Both the position numbers and the translations under genes were made by a program. The notes under the pieces were generated by a model. It saw only the letters and a list, made by a program, of their open reading frames with translations. It did not search any database and was not told the DNA's origin. From Typhlomys cinereus (Eukaryota > Chordata > Mammalia > Rodentia > Platacanthomyidae), in the NCBI GenBank assembly GCA_023101885.1, contig JALPQD010000075.1, forward strand, positions 5,708,630 to 5,772,629: 64,000 bases of DNA, written 5' to 3'. Of this stretch, positions 11,509 through 24,089 are shown in pieces; the stretch's first letter is position 1, and every line of letters starts with the position of its first letter.

Positions 11509-12290
11509 TGGTCTATTCTCGCTTTTAACACAGCAAGAGTGCCAAAGTCACTCACTAGGAAAGTATTTCCAGCCAAGTTCTAGGGTGGCTGGCTGTCCAC
11601 GTGGAAAGGAAAGAATGTCGACCCAATCCAACACGCACAAAGTGAGAAGGATCACAGAGGTACACGGTAACATGGAAGCATAGGTTCTCCAGGGAACTGA
11701 ATAGCTTCATGGCTGTGGTACAAGCAAAGATCTCTTAAGAAAGACTGGAAGAAAAATAAAGACAACTTACATATCATCTTTGCTCCAGAATATGCTTGTA
11801 CATGTGCCATTAATGGTAAGCCAGAGGGAACGCAGTGGGCCAAACACACAAAGACACAAAAGCAGGAGGAGGACAAGTGGGGAAGGTTTTATAGCAGGGA
11901 GAAAAAGGAGATTGGTTAAAAATGGCGCAAGCTCGTTCATGTCTAAATCCCTAAAAGATTATAAATAAATTGAAAAATAATTAAATAAAAAGAAAAAAAT
12001 AATGACAAAGGGATTGAAAATTAAAATCTGCTCATCAAAAGTAAACATTCAGAAAGTAAGGAGACAGCTCTCAAACTTCAAAAGAGCCAGAAAGGCAGTA
12101 CCTTGTTTGTTCACTTAGACGTGTTCTAGTTACTCGACTGCTAGGAAATGTGAACACACAGCTGCTAAAATACAAAGCAATGGATGAAAACATCATGTAC
12201 TACCCCAGAAACGTGTTCTGCTTTGATGGATTAGTTGATAAATGTATGTGGTCCTCAACAAGAGGTGAGGTGTCATACATATGTGAAATT
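11509..12290. other. Unique sequence, nothing recognised
   Basis: AT-rich with an A-rich segment near 11940-12000. No repeat family or gene was identified. Confidence 0.45.
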
Positions 12291-12378
12291 ATATGCATAT
12301 ATATGCATACAATATATAAATATATATTTATATATAAATATATATTTATATATACTATATTTATATATAGTCTATATT
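12291..12378. repeat. AT-rich palindromic repeat
   Basis: Pure A/T sequence apart from a few GC pairs. It contains two perfect tandem copies of the 18-mer TATATAAATATATATTTA at 12313-12330 and 12331-12348. The segment is almost self-complementary, so it could extrude a cruciform. Confidence 0.85.
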
Positions 12379-12525
12379 TTTGTTCAGGGCAGGAAGCTCT
12401 GAGTTTATCCAAGAAGTGAGAGGCAGAGGAGAAAATGAGACCTGGTAAGTATGCTGAATGGAAAGGGGAACTCAGAGGAGGTCCACCCTGAGCCTACAAA
12501 ACTGGTTCCATTTGTTTCTAGTCAT

Positions 12526-12567
12526 ACTTATTAAGATGTTACTCTTACTTATTAAGATGTTACCTCT
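12526..12567. repeat. 21 bp tandem duplication
   Basis: ACTTATTAAGATGTTAC occurs at 12526 and again at 12547. Confidence 0.85.
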
Positions 12568-12651
12568 TATTAACACCACATAGACATGAAACAACTGCGG
12601 AGGTGAAACTGAATTGCTTGTAGAATATAGCTAGATTTTTTGCTTGCTGTG

Positions 12652-12765
12652 CTTTTTCAAAATAGTATCTCACTCTGCAGCCCAAGCTGGCTTTGAACTT
12701 GCAGCAATCTTCCTCCCTCAGCTACCTGAATGCTGGAATTTCAGTCATGAACTATCATACTGGCA
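12652..12765 (-). mobile_element. B1 SINE, minus strand, degraded
   Basis: AGTATCTCACTCTGCAGCCC, AAGCTGGCTTTGAACTTGCA, GCTACCTGAATGCTGGAATT and TCATGAACTATCATACTGGC follow antisense B1 order with many substitutions. Confidence 0.75.
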
Positions 12766-13110
12766 AGAAGTAAAAGCAAAGAATGTTTCTTGAAAATTCT
12801 TATTGATTAGCACCTGAAACTTGAATATAGATCCAACTTTTGGGAGGTATTCCAAACTGTTACGTTTGAAAGTATTATCTCTAATGTTACTAAATAACCA
12901 TCTCCAAAAAGGTACACTTTTAGCTGTAAAAATATTTAGAAGAAATTATTTATTTACAACAAGATTCATTTGCTTTGCTGAGAATTTCAAGAGTTTCTGT
13001 CTTTACCATCTAACAGGTATGGAAGGCTGCAATTCAACCAGCTTTACACTGAAGCCGATCTTATTCCTGATGGAGATGAATGATGCAAAGGAAATTCCAT
13101 GTGTGCTCGT
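12766..13110. other. Unique sequence, nothing recognised
   Basis: A 107-codon frame (12821-13144) runs here, without a recognisable domain. Confidence 0.4.
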
Positions 13111-13290
13111 TTGCACTGGTATGCGCTCTTGCACATGTGTGTGACCATACAAACCATACATGTTTGTTAGCTCACTCCTGCTTCCTTGCACGGGTGTGCA
13201 CTTTTGCACATGTGTGCAAACCATACAAGTGTCTCTCACTCATGCGTGCTTGCACTGGTGTATGTTCTTGCACATATGTGTGACCATACA
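13111..13290. repeat. Minisatellite-like tandem repeat, about 2.5 copies
   Basis: Three imperfect copies begin at 13111, 13186 and 13250. Each starts TTGCACTGGT-like or TTGCACGGGT and carries TCTTGCACATGTGTG followed by ACCATACAA. Unit length varies (about 64-75 bp) because the spacer between copies differs. Confidence 0.8.
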
Positions 13291-14282
13291 AAAAAAATGC
13301 CTACCTAGCTCGTCAATTGTATTGATAGCTTTCCATGAGGTGAGCTGAATAGTTTTAAGTCCTTGTCTTTTCTTTCTCCAGGATGCCTTTATATACGTCT
13401 TTTCCACGGACACATCTGGTGTTTTTTTATAGCTTGGATTTACTAAATGTCATATCTAATGAAAGGGGGATTTATGGCTTTTTTGGACATAAATTCATTT
13501 CATTTTCTCCAAGCTCCTCCCTGATTACTCAAAACTGATGACATCTTAGATGAAAATGGTTGGTTAGAATCCAATCAAGAATATAAAGGCAACTGAATAA
13601 ATAAAACCATGAAGTAAGTGTAAAATACTAGTGTCCAGACATCTGAGATGTATGTGGCTACTATGAAACCTCCACAGCTGTACTGACCTGGAGCCCACGT
13701 GGTTCCCCAGATTTAACAGGACCCATTACCAGTACAGCTTTTATTTGCTTAATAAATTACATTCTAAAGCACAATAGCCTAGGTTCATAGCTGTAAAATT
13801 GCCAAATATTGTCAATGACCCCTCTCTCATCATAAATAACAAAATAATCTATGACTCACAGGATTTTTGACTCCCAGGGCAATTTTTTCTCGCCATTACT
13901 CAAAAAATGTAAAAAAGTGCCTCTATGTGGCATTTTATAGAGGTTATAAATTACTCAAAGGAGATGACACAGGACAGATTTGTAGGCCAAGTAACAGGAA
14001 CCAGGCAAACAAATGTGTAAATTACAGACCGAGTGAGGAAGAGGAGGACTAGCAGAGAGCCCTGCCGTTCTGAGAAAAGGTGGGATTAAGGAGGAAGGAA
14101 AGTGATGTGACAGCCCCTCTAAGAGCACGCCTGCCACCTGTGGAATGAACTGTCTCTTGGTGGTTTCAAAGGGTGAAACTGGGAGCATTTCTAAACAGGC
14201 TTCATACCGAATAAACTCTGAGTAGCTGACTTTCCAAGAGATAAACCCGGGAAGGTGATTTTTAGGGTACTGAGCAGTTCCT
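13291..14282. other. Unique AT-rich sequence, nothing recognised
   Basis: No repeat or coding evidence. The frame at 13955-14305 (minus, 116 codons) has no recognisable domain. Confidence 0.45.
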
Positions 14283-14395
14283 GCCTTTATACAGTTAAGA
14301 CACACTGAGCAGGTGGTATGTGCCGATGCCTGGGAGGGGCTAGATGCAATAAATAAGGTGCGTCTTGCCCCCAGCGAAGGAGCTTAATTTGTAAA
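14283..14395 (+). mobile_element. Possible L2-type LINE fragment
   Basis: ACTGAGCAGGTGGTATGTGC, then GATGCCTGGGAGGGGCTAGA, and CCCCAGCGAAGGAGCTTAAT resemble the 3' end of L2 (a ...TATGTGCCAGGCAC...GGAGCTTA... string). It is short and diverged. Confidence 0.4.
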
Positions 14396-15299
14396 GGGGG
14401 GCTGGCTGGCAACAGCTGGCCATGGTGTGAGATCTACGCATCCTCACAGAACAGAGTAGGTGGTCTCTGTATTGTACGACGAGGAACATTCAAGAGACAA
14501 GCACGATCTCAGCAGAAAGCAGGTGGACTCCTGACAGGTGGACACAGCAGGGACAAGGGGGCAGCAAGGTGTATGTGGGGAAGGAGGGAGAAGCCAAGAG
14601 GGACTCTTTGGCTGGGAAGGGGTGGGTCTTACTTTGAAGGCAGGCAGGCCAATGACAAAGATCAAAATTTGAGAGTATGGCTAATTTTCTGGTAGCACTA
14701 AAATTCAGTATCTTTAGCTTGAGCAAAGCAATCCCAGAAACTCATATTATATCTCTTTGGCAATTGGGATGTATATTTTTTCTCTCTCTTTTTATTCTCC
14801 CTCTTCCCTCCCTTTCTTCCCCCCCTCAGGAATCTCTAGAATGATTTGAAATGGTTTGGGGGCACATCCAAATAACTTGGAAGACAATCTTGCTGATGAC
14901 CTCATCATGTGTTGACAGAAAAACCGAAAATATCTCACTGTCTTGACTTCTTGCAAAGTCTTCTAAGGACAATGCTAGGGAAATTAACTTCCTTCTGTGA
15001 TTCAGATGGTGGAATGACTACAATTTTTTACCTTCATTGAAGAAATGATTCTTTTTCACAATAACCATGTACATAGTTTGAAGGTGCCTTTACTATATAT
15101 TCTGATGCGAACTCCTGTGAACACATGGTGACCAATTGGATTAATTGCCTTCAGTTAAGTATTATTCTTGTGGTGTTATTCAAAGAATTTTGTGGACTAA
15201 ATAATTCATATAAATAAATGAAAGAAACAGTAGGTAATTCAAACAAATTAAGAAAAGAGTTTTAATTATTTCATTTTCTATTTTTTTCCTTTTTATATT
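14396..15299. other. Unique sequence with a pyrimidine tract
   Basis: A CT-rich tract at 14773-14828; otherwise nothing recognised. Confidence 0.5.
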
Positions 15300-15393
15300 T
15301 TTGAAACAGGTACTTGATGTGGAAGCCTGCCTGGCCTCAAATTCGCAGTCCTCCCAAGTGCTGGAATTATGTGCACATGCCACCACTCCCATT
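15300..15393 (-). mobile_element. B1 SINE fragment, minus strand
   Basis: TTTGAAACAGGTACTTGATG, GCCTGCCTGGCCTCAAATTC, CCCAAGTGCTGGAATTATGT and GCACATGCCACCACTCCC follow antisense B1. Part of the middle is missing. Confidence 0.75.
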
Positions 15394-15784
15394 TTCGTGC
15401 ATCTTTAATTCAAAATTTTTGTGAAAACAAGTTATTTTTAATGTCCGAACTTTTTTTTTTTTTTTTAGAGGAAGACTGAAAAGCTTTTGAGATCACTGGG
15501 TCTTGCTGCCCTAAAAATTTGGAACAACCATGTGCGCGCTCTCAGGACCTGCTGGAATCTGCAAATGCTGTTCTGTTCACCCCGTGTCACCAAGCCTCTG
15601 TGTTTAATGACAGTGACACACACATTGACGCCTCTTGCCTAGCTGCCTTTTCTCCGTCGTAGATGGTCCTTCGCAGTGGGGACTATGTTCATGGGACTTT
15701 CCCTGGATAGCTGATGTCAGAAATTAAAGTTAATTTAAAATGTTCTAGTTTTAAACACTACAAATGAGTGCTGATAATCACCCA
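15394..15784. other. Unique sequence with oligo-T
   Basis: A T run lies at about 15451-15466. No gene or transposon was recognised. Confidence 0.45.
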
Positions 15785-15915
15785 ATAATATTTTCTGTGT
15801 ACCTAATACATTCCAGACACAGTGCCAGAAACATTAAAGTAGCAGCATCTTCTATGGTGGTGGAAACTGTAGATGAGCAGAAGCAAGACTTAGAACTGTG
15901 ATACAATAAACACTA
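15785..15915 (+). mobile_element. Possible L2/MIR-type fossil fragment
   Basis: GTGTACCTAATACATTCCAG followed by ACACAGTGCCAG and AACATTAAAGTAGC resembles the L2 3' end motif. The call is tentative. Confidence 0.35.
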
Positions 15916-18654
15916 GACACGGATCTGCTCATGAGCTAGCCAAGTGGAGGACTTGGTCTTGATTGTTATAAAACAGAGAGGAGGAGCTCCTAAGCGGAGA
16001 GCAGCCACAGCACAGGGAGGGCGCGTAGCCATCAGAACGACAGGCAAGACAGAAGGCGGCTTGAGTGGGCCAATCAGAACCAGGTGACAAGAGACAGAGG
16101 CTCCTGGCTTTCCACAGCTGAAGATACTAAACAACATGGAAAAACGAGGAAAACCAGAAGATTTCTAATGAGGGCAGCCTTGGGAAGAGAATGGAAGGGA
16201 GAGAATGAAGGGACAGAGAAAGAGGCTCAAGAGAACCTGGGGTGAGGCAGACAGAAGAGTTCGTCAGCCCAGAGGCATAAGGGGGCAGGCAAGAGGAGCC
16301 CAGACCGCACCCTGCTGCACCCTGCCACCCCCCCTACAGCGAGCAAATCCATCCCTGAGCCAGCACTTGAGGAACCTGTGCGCAGCGGCTTGAAATCTGT
16401 GGGCACGCATTCTGAGACTCAGAGGGAGGAAGGGGAAGGGCGAGTCTGATGCAAGCTTCTTAGGCCCTATCCAGAAGGAATGCATGCTGGGAGCAGAACT
16501 ATTTTTGCTAGTGCTTTCCCACTTTTATCCTTTTTATAAGTCTCTGCAACTACATGTGTGTAGACATTAAAAATCAACACATGTTTTCAAGAAAATCTTG
16601 AGAAAAAAATGTAAGATTATGTTCTTCTAAAAAGCTTATCAGTGCAAAGGTTCTTTAGACGAAGGTTCAGAAGGGAAACCCTCATTTCAACAGTCAAAGG
16701 AAGCTGTCCCTGGAAACTGCTATCCCTGTGGCATCTCTGACTTCATTTGACTTGAGAAACGACAGACAGTTTTGGGTTTCCTTTTTCATGTGAAAACTGC
16801 ATGGTGTCCCAGAACATAAGAACCATAAAAGTCCTAAAGCAGAGCCTGGGGTTCTTAGGTCGACATCACTAATAATGTATGGCTGAGAAAGCAGAGAACA
16901 CCCTGGAGGTTTTAAAAAGAGCATCTTTCCAAGGATTACAGCATCCCCAAGAGACACTCCAGATCTTCCAGGGAGAGAAAGAACCATCCCCTGACTTCTC
17001 TGTTAGCAATTGAGGCCCCAATGATCCCTGATCTATATGCATAGGTTAACACCCTCCCCCCTGTAGTTTTCTCAGCACAAGTAAATAAATACAGATTTGT
17101 TCATTCTGTTGTTTTATCAATGAAAAGTGGACTACTGGGAGAAAAAAAATTCAGAATCCCATACACTGGTGAGCGCCACAGCAATATTTGTTTTCCTAGA
17201 AGGAAATGTAAAACACAGATGATAAAATCTACTATGTGGAAGCTGCGCTGCCACAGAATAAAGCAGATGAGGGGAAACTCCTCATCCTCTGGGTGTCCAT
17301 TTGCATTTTAGTTGATTCCAACACATGGTCTAGAAAAACTAAGTGGACAGTGCAAGGCTAAGCTCAAACAGAATGCCTTACAGCCTGCAGGATGGCAGGG
17401 TGTGTGTGGGGTTCCTTCTCAGCAGCAGGACAGCCTGGGCAAAACAAGAACCTTCATAGCAGGAAGAAGCAACCTATAGTTCAGGGACCATGGACAGAAG
17501 GGGTCCCCCGTTTTTCAAAAGGAGGTGCACATTTGGGGATCAGAAGATAATCAGGACCTTATGAAAAGTCTTACAATGTTTTTAACATTAATACCCAAGA
17601 TAAGGGTACCCAGAGGGGAAAAAAAAAAACGGCAGCTGCTTTTAGAACACTCAGGGACCACCCAAGATGGTTCTCTAAGTTTGTGGATGTGTCCTATGAG
17701 GTGAAAGAGCAGTTTAAACATGTGTGGGATATTACAAAGACTTAAATAATGTAAGATAATATGAGAACGCAACGGACTGTGTGTAGTCTCAAAGAACTAT
17801 GTGGTAGAAGGCAGACAGATTCATTTGAAGGCACTTTATGTTTTTATAAAGTAATATTACAGGAGTATGATGCGTGTATTTGACTGGTGATCATTCGAAG
17901 TTACACATTCATGTTAAATTATGCTGAATCTTTAAGATGCCAAATGCGTGCTTTTTTCTCTAAAATTCACTTAAATGAAATAATTTTGTTTTGTTTAAGT
18001 CTTTATACTTTGTTATCCAAGACCAATTAAACTACTGTCATTTATTTAATGATTTTATAAAATTTTCCAATATTTGTTTTCAATTAAAAATGATAGAATT
18101 CAACTAAGTTATACTATAAAAAGTTCATTTTAAAACAACTGTGTAAAAAATAAGATAAAATAAAAATAGCAAGTTGTATCTAAGGACAATATAGGAATGT
18201 AATAGACACCACGAATTCAAAACCAAAATACACAACCTTATAAAATACTCCCTTTTGAGCCTGCGCTACAATAGGAGAGAAAAATGACCCTTGTAAAGAT
18301 GAAATAAATTTTGTTGTGGGTAAAATCCCACATGAACAGTGTACCTCTTTCACACAGAAACCTGATTCTTCCTGTATGTTGAAATAATTCATTTTATTTC
18401 AATAAGTTATTTTCTTCTCAATATATGGACTGCATGCCAAAAAAAAAAAAAAATCATCTACTAAAGAAAACTCCAGCAGGGAACTTTGGGCTTGAGAGGA
18501 GCTTCGGGCGTCCCACACCCCACATTTATATTACATTTTTACCCCAACAAGCTGCTATATACGAATAAATAGACCAGAAGATATATTCACAAAACAAACA
18601 CTAAATAACTTCTTTACTTCTGGAGAAAGAGTTGTAATTGAAAAACTGGTGCTA
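15916..18654. other. 2.7 kb unique sequence
   Basis: No repeat family was identified. The 15.95-16.45 kb part is GC-richer and purine-rich, and 17.8-18.4 kb is strongly AT-rich. A-runs lie at about 17620 and 18440-18453. Frames up to 97 codons have no recognisable domain. Confidence 0.45.
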
Positions 18655-18905
18655 GGGCTGGAGACATGGCTCAGGGGTTAAGACTCTGCCTCACAAGCTG
18701 AAGATCCTGAGTTTGGATCCCTGATCCCACATACACCAGGCAGAAAAGGCAGCGAGTGGCCTACACTTCCAGCCCTGGTGGGCGGAGCCTGGGAAATCCT
18801 CAAGTGGAAGCAAGACGGAGGTAGAAGCAATCCAGGATGATTTCCAAAGTCACCCTTGGCCCCCCACAGGGGACACATATTGTACACACAATGAATAAAT
18901 AAAAA
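18655..18905 (+). mobile_element. B2-like SINE, plus strand, with 13 bp target duplication
   Basis: GGGCTGGAGACATGGCTCAG head, GATCCTGAGTTTGGATCCCT B box, GGTGGGCGGAGCCTGGGAAA and GGTAGAAGCAATCCAGGATG body, GTCACCCTTGGCCCCCCACA, then AATGAATAAATAAAAAG tail. It is flanked by perfect 13 bp direct repeats GAAAAACTGGTGC at 18640-18652 and 18906-18918, the signature of L1-mediated insertion. The intact duplication implies a recent insertion. Confidence 0.95.
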
Positions 18906-18918
18906 GAAAAACTGGTGC

Positions 18919-19730
18919 CAAACTTGGCTGCCAGTTCTAACTGAAGGCTGTTCATGGTCCCAGCCTGTGATCCCACACGAGCAGGTATCTGAACGTGAGC
19001 CTGAAAGGGAACCAATGTCTACTTGGTGACTAAGAGCGCGGGGTCATCCAAAAGAAAATAATCTGAATGTTTGCTTGTTTTTCTTCTTTGTGATGAGCTA
19101 CATACTTTTCCAACATCTTTTATTAAAAAGAACTAGTGAAATCATTCAAATGAGATTTTAAAAAATAAACTCACACAGGATGAGTCTTCCACCTCTTTTA
19201 TTTTCTTTCTTATTTCTTTAGACAAAATGACCCTAGTAATGGAACAGTGAAGATGTATCCATTGATTGCTTGCTGTGGCAGGTCCTGTGTTTTTTTTTTT
19301 TTAATATCCTCTGCCTGTAATAGATCTTATAATGATGTCCAACTGTATTTTTATGCCTCCAGTTTCTTTCACATGAAAATTTGGGCTAACAAAATACCAA
19401 AAAGCAAAGAGGAAAAGAAAACTCTGATGGAAAAAAATAATCTTTCATGATACCAAATGCATTTCTATTTCTTATATGTGTGCTTGCTAACAGTCCCTGC
19501 TGTCAATAGCAGAAATAAGTGGGGAAGGGGATGGAGATATAGGCTGGGCTTGGGCCCATATGTACATGTATGTCTGCTCTGAACTCCATCACAGGAGAGG
19601 AGGGACCAGGAGGAGGACTGAGAAGGAGGTTTGTGCTTTTAGCTCTGATCTGGCCTGGCACAGGAATGCTGGGCAAGAGGAGACCAAGAAGAAAAGCGAC
19701 CTGTCATCCATCCACCCACCCATCCTCCCT
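18919..19730. other. Unique sequence, nothing recognised
   Basis: A T run lies near 19290-19302. No coding or repeat evidence. Confidence 0.45.
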
Positions 19731-19845
19731 GCCCCCTTTCTTCTTCCCTCCCTATCCCCTCCCTCCTTCTTTCCCTCCCTCTTTCCCTCCCTATCCCCTC
19801 CCTCTTTCCCTCCCTCCCTCCTCCCTTTCTTCCTTCCTTCTTTCT
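19731..19845. repeat. Polypyrimidine (TCCC/TTCC)n tract
   Basis: More than 110 bp of nearly pure pyrimidine on the plus strand, built of CCCTCCC and CTTTCC units. Open frames on both strands here are artefacts of composition. Confidence 0.92.
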
Positions 19846-19979
19846 AGTTAGCATTGAAGAGAGCCTCCCTCTTTTTGGCAAAGCTCTGGATGGCATGAGG
19901 GCAAGATCTGCTATGTCCTGGCGGCTGTAGTTATTTATCTCCCTTCATCTTTGTAGTATTTTATGGAAATAATAATTTT

Positions 19980-20060
19980 ATCATTTATATATCAGAAAGC
20001 TGAAGTTCAGAGGCATAAATAGTGACATGAAATCCTATCAAGTTAAGACTAGATACCAAT
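19980..20060 (-). mobile_element. Possible MIR fragment, minus strand
   Basis: ATCAGAAAGCTGAAGTTCAG followed by AGGCATAAATAGTGACATGA resembles antisense MIR (AACTGAGGCTCAGAGAG...AAGTGACTTG). Confidence 0.4.
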
Positions 20061-20404
20061 TCTGTCTAATTTCCCCCAAAACACCACAGTTAGATATACT
20101 TATACACAAAAGCACCTCCTTCTAAAATATAGATATTATCAAGAGAATATGCTAGGCTGTTGACGATAATTAGGACACTGAAATGACTTTGCTCTGTATT
20201 CTACTCTTTATACTTTAATATTGTCGTCACAATCAGCTGAAGCCCACAAACGTGTACAAAGCGTTCACAGAGCAACTCCCCTCGTTTCAATCAAGGTTGA
20301 GTTATTCAGGTGGAATACAAAATCCACATGTTTCTTTTCATCCCTATGTACTCTAAAGTGAAACAAATACATAAATAGGAACTTTAAAAATGTTTTTATC
20401 CATT
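20061..20404. other. Unique AT-rich sequence
   Basis: Nothing recognised. Confidence 0.45.
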
Positions 20405-20578
20405 TTAACTTCTGCTGTGTGCATGAATGCGGGGCCACATAAGCCGTAGCTATGTGCGCAGGCCAGAGGGCAACACCAGAAGACACTTATCCTCTTCCGC
20501 TTTATCAGTTTTGGAAGTGAAACTTAGGTAGCTAAGCTTGGCAGCAAGAGCTTGCATTCCCTGAGCCACCTCACTGAT
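20405..20578 (-). mobile_element. B3-like SINE, minus strand
   Basis: CTGTGTGCATGAATGCGGGG, GCGCAGGCCAGAGGGCAACA, CCAGAAGACACTTATCCTCT, and CCCTGAGCCACCTCACTGAT give the order of an antisense B3/B2 element with a conventional B3 body. This differs from the B2-like body at 10 and 18 kb. It is diverged and therefore older. Confidence 0.65.
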
Positions 20579-23534
20579 TCAGACTTTTTTTTTGAAAGTT
20601 AAGTTGCGTAAGGTTTTCTTTTTTGTCTGCTGACCATAAGGTGCTGCTTTGATAGTTTCGGTGCAGTGTGGTAACAGGATTTCAGAAGCCTGGGGAGACT
20701 GCTAGAGGCCTAGCTGGGGGGTGGGGGTGGGGGTAATGAGAGTTCAGGCTTTCACGGAGAAAAGTTTTTTTCTCTCTTCTAAAGCAGTATCTAGAAAATC
20801 GGTCATTAACAAATTAGTAGTGATCACATCTAGGAAAAGTTGTGTGATTATACATGAACTGATATTTATGTGTGTGTATTTAATCCACTGCTTGCTTTTA
20901 TATATCACATAGACACAGACACACACAGACACACACACAAAGCATACATGAGGCTACTGATAGATTGCAATCTAGAACATGCCTTCCTGTTGCACTACAA
21001 ATGGGTCTGCATTTTCTTTTAACTTGGCAAGGTTAAAAAACAGACTCGTCATAAGTGTGTAATGTCTTGAACCAAAATAGACTTCCTTAATGATTTGTTT
21101 TCTCCAATTTCACCACAAAATGTAATGCAGCCAACAAAAGAACTATTCTTCCCCCACGTATAATAACATGTTATTCAACCATCATGTAAGAAAGCCTGTA
21201 CGTCAGACTGCCAAGGTCTGAAATGTAGTTTCTAACTGAAATGTTCGGGAAGAAATCTTTTTTTCCTTAAACTTTTACTCTGAGAGCTTGAGTGAAGTGA
21301 TATAAATATGTAGGAATATACAGTTTTGCTTTACTACTGTAACAAGCTTACAGAAGTAGTTATAGTTTACTTTATAACATGGGTCACTGAAAACATTAAC
21401 TGTAAAAACATATAAAAGTACAAACAAGTTCTCAGTAGGCTATTTACTCTCCAGTAGAACAAACAATCTAATTGCTTCTGTGCTTGTGTGGGAAGACGGC
21501 TTCTGATGCGACAGGGCAGGCGCACCCTTGGGTTTGTGGGGAGCCTGTTCACCCTGACTCTCGAGACAGAACGTGGCTGCCCCTGGGGAAGGCAGGACGA
21601 GCACGTGGGACACGAACTGCCTGGTGCAGCCTAAAGGCGGCAACAATAACAGGATGCACTATTTGTCTACTTCGTTTTCTTTCTAGAGAAAACTAGAAAA
21701 GAAAGAGAAGCAATAATGCTGCAGGGATCTAAATAGGGGAGAAAAGTGAATCTACTAGTTTTTTGAAATATAGTGTTGGTCTCAAAAATATGCCTCATAA
21801 TTGCTAGCCCAACAGAGCACTATGGAGGCTGAGGAGGAGGAAGAGAAAAGACGCCGTCTGGATGCACAGGAATGCAAGTCCATGGGTCGCACACAGCAAC
21901 GGGCATTCACAGCACCACACACAGAAGAACTCCTAGGCTTGCTACGTTTCCGAGACACTTAATTGGGTTAATTGAAGCAATTATTAAGACAAAGATAAAA
22001 ACCTTAGAATATTCAGAACAGATTTTTCTAATGATTCAGAATTCAGGCTTTCTCTAAATCAAAATTTCTCCCTTGAAAAAATGAAATGCTGACTGCAGTG
22101 TGAATGCTGGCATCAGCGCATCTCTCTGCATAATGGACAGTCACACATGCACACGTGGCATGAAGAAAGAGGTGTGTCTATGTATTATGAGCAGGAGAGC
22201 CCAGCCTTAACCCCAGAGCCGCTGTTTATCACAGACTTGTGAGTTAGTTCATGCCTCTCAGTCTCACTCTAGGAACATACCACCATCTTACAGAGGCCAA
22301 ACATAGGTACGACCCTAGTGCTGTATGCTGCAATTAACAGGCATTTATTTTTATAAAGTCAAGGTCAATCTAGTCAATGGGTTCCCCAGTATTATGTGAA
22401 AGTTGTCCGGCTGTAGTCGGTAGGATCAGAAGAGTAACATGGAAGGGTCTCCTCTGGAGAAGCATTTCTTCACACCCAGTTAAACATCTGTAGTTTGCAT
22501 CAAGTTTCTCACAGGTTCAGACTATGACAAGTGAATATAGCCCTGAAAAATCTTAATATCACTCCTCTATCATGATACTGCCAACATTTAGAGAAAATAA
22601 ATGAGTAGGGTATAGATAAGGATCCTTTATGGTAAACGGAAACTAAAATGATAAATGAGTATCTATTTTGAGAATCGGAACAATAGTAAGTATATTATAT
22701 ATACTTAAAAATTTCTGTCTGGTGAAAATAAAAGCTCTTGAATGACAGAACCACTGCTGTATGACCCTGCGCTTCCTAATTTGCTGAGGTTTATCAGCCA
22801 CTCTAAGTCAGCATTAACGAAATGAAACTTAGTCTGGCAAATGTATTTGGTAGAAAGTATAAATGAGGAAAGCATATATAGTAGTCAATTGCCATGTGAC
22901 AGTGAAAGAAAAGACATAAATATGAATAAAATAACCTTTTGAGTAACAAAAACATGCACACAAAAACTTAAGATTACACAATCAAAATCCACTGAGAATT
23001 TTACCCTTTGGCAGTCAAACAAGAATTCCAGGAAAATAGTTTAAATTCCCTTCACAAAGCTCAAATGTAGCTATTGGACATTAACTTGCCAATATAAGAA
23101 AGAAAACGTTGGGATGACTGTTTGACTACTGATTGCTTACATACCCTACAAAGTTTAGAATATCTTTGTATTTAACACATCTACTATGTAATTATTGAGC
23201 AATCCAAGATCTATTTACTTTGTGCAAATTTCATACATAGGCAATTCCATACAATACATTATTCTATCTAGACTCCTAAACTCAATTTAAAGTTTAAAGT
23301 AAACGATTCCCCATGGGAAATGATGTTCATGATGTTTTAGGGAGAGAATGTTTAAAGGTGGGACAAGTGACTTATGTGTTAAGGTTCACTTACTTTATAT
23401 AATTACGATAAATACTATAGTTTATATATGCTCTGGAATTATGGTCTGAAACTGCAAAAAATGTATTCTAAATTCCCACTTTTCATCAGTGTGAGTTATC
23501 AGTTGAAGGCTTTTCTGCCTTCTGAAGACAGAGG
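20579..23534. other. 3 kb mostly unique sequence
   Basis: It contains a G-rich stretch at 20716-20733 (three G runs of 5-6 separated by single T) and a short CA-rich run at 20911-20939. No gene or transposon was identified. Base composition is AT-rich, especially 22.5-23.4 kb. Confidence 0.45.
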
Positions 23535-23612
23535 CCCACTGTGGTTGGGCACACTTGGGTTCAAACTCAGATACATCTGTTATTCACTTGTATAACTCCA
23601 AGAAAGTGACAG
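23535..23612 (+). mobile_element. MIR fragment, plus strand
   Basis: CTTGGGTTCAAACTCAGATA, then GTTATTCACTTGTATAACTC and CAAGAAAGTGACAGG resemble the MIR string ending in GGGCAAGTCACTTAACC. Short and diverged. Confidence 0.4.
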
Positions 23613-24089
23613 GCCAGAATTTCAAACTTGCATTAAAAAAAGAAAGTTAAGTTACGGAAAGTATTTTATAAAAAGCTACCCATTTCATCTTATATATACA
23701 GACTCTATATATGGATACATACATTATAGTCAATTATAGCTATCCCAGAGAGCAGGGATGTGTTAAGAGAAACAATTATCACAAGCAAACAAGACAGAAG
23801 TATTTTTTCTCATTGCTAGAGGAACAGAAGAGCATTTGTTTTTTTCTCTGTGCAAAACTGGCAAAACCCCTTAGCTTGTCAGAAGACCACAGAGTCCCAG
23901 ACTCCAGAGGCTGGAGAAGAGTCTGCCCTAATAGTCTTAAATTGTGAAAACCCTCTGGCTCTTGGATCTCAGTAGGAGCCCTGTGCTGTGGTGCGGCTGC
24001 TGGTGGCAGGTGGGTGCGGGACAGCAGGCTGCAGCCACTTTTAGGGAACAAACCCTAGCAGGCCAGTGTGGCAGGGGTGAGGAGGGGAC
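23613..24089. other. Unique sequence, nothing recognised
   Basis: AT-rich, then GC-richer near 23.95-24.09 kb. No coding evidence. Confidence 0.4.
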
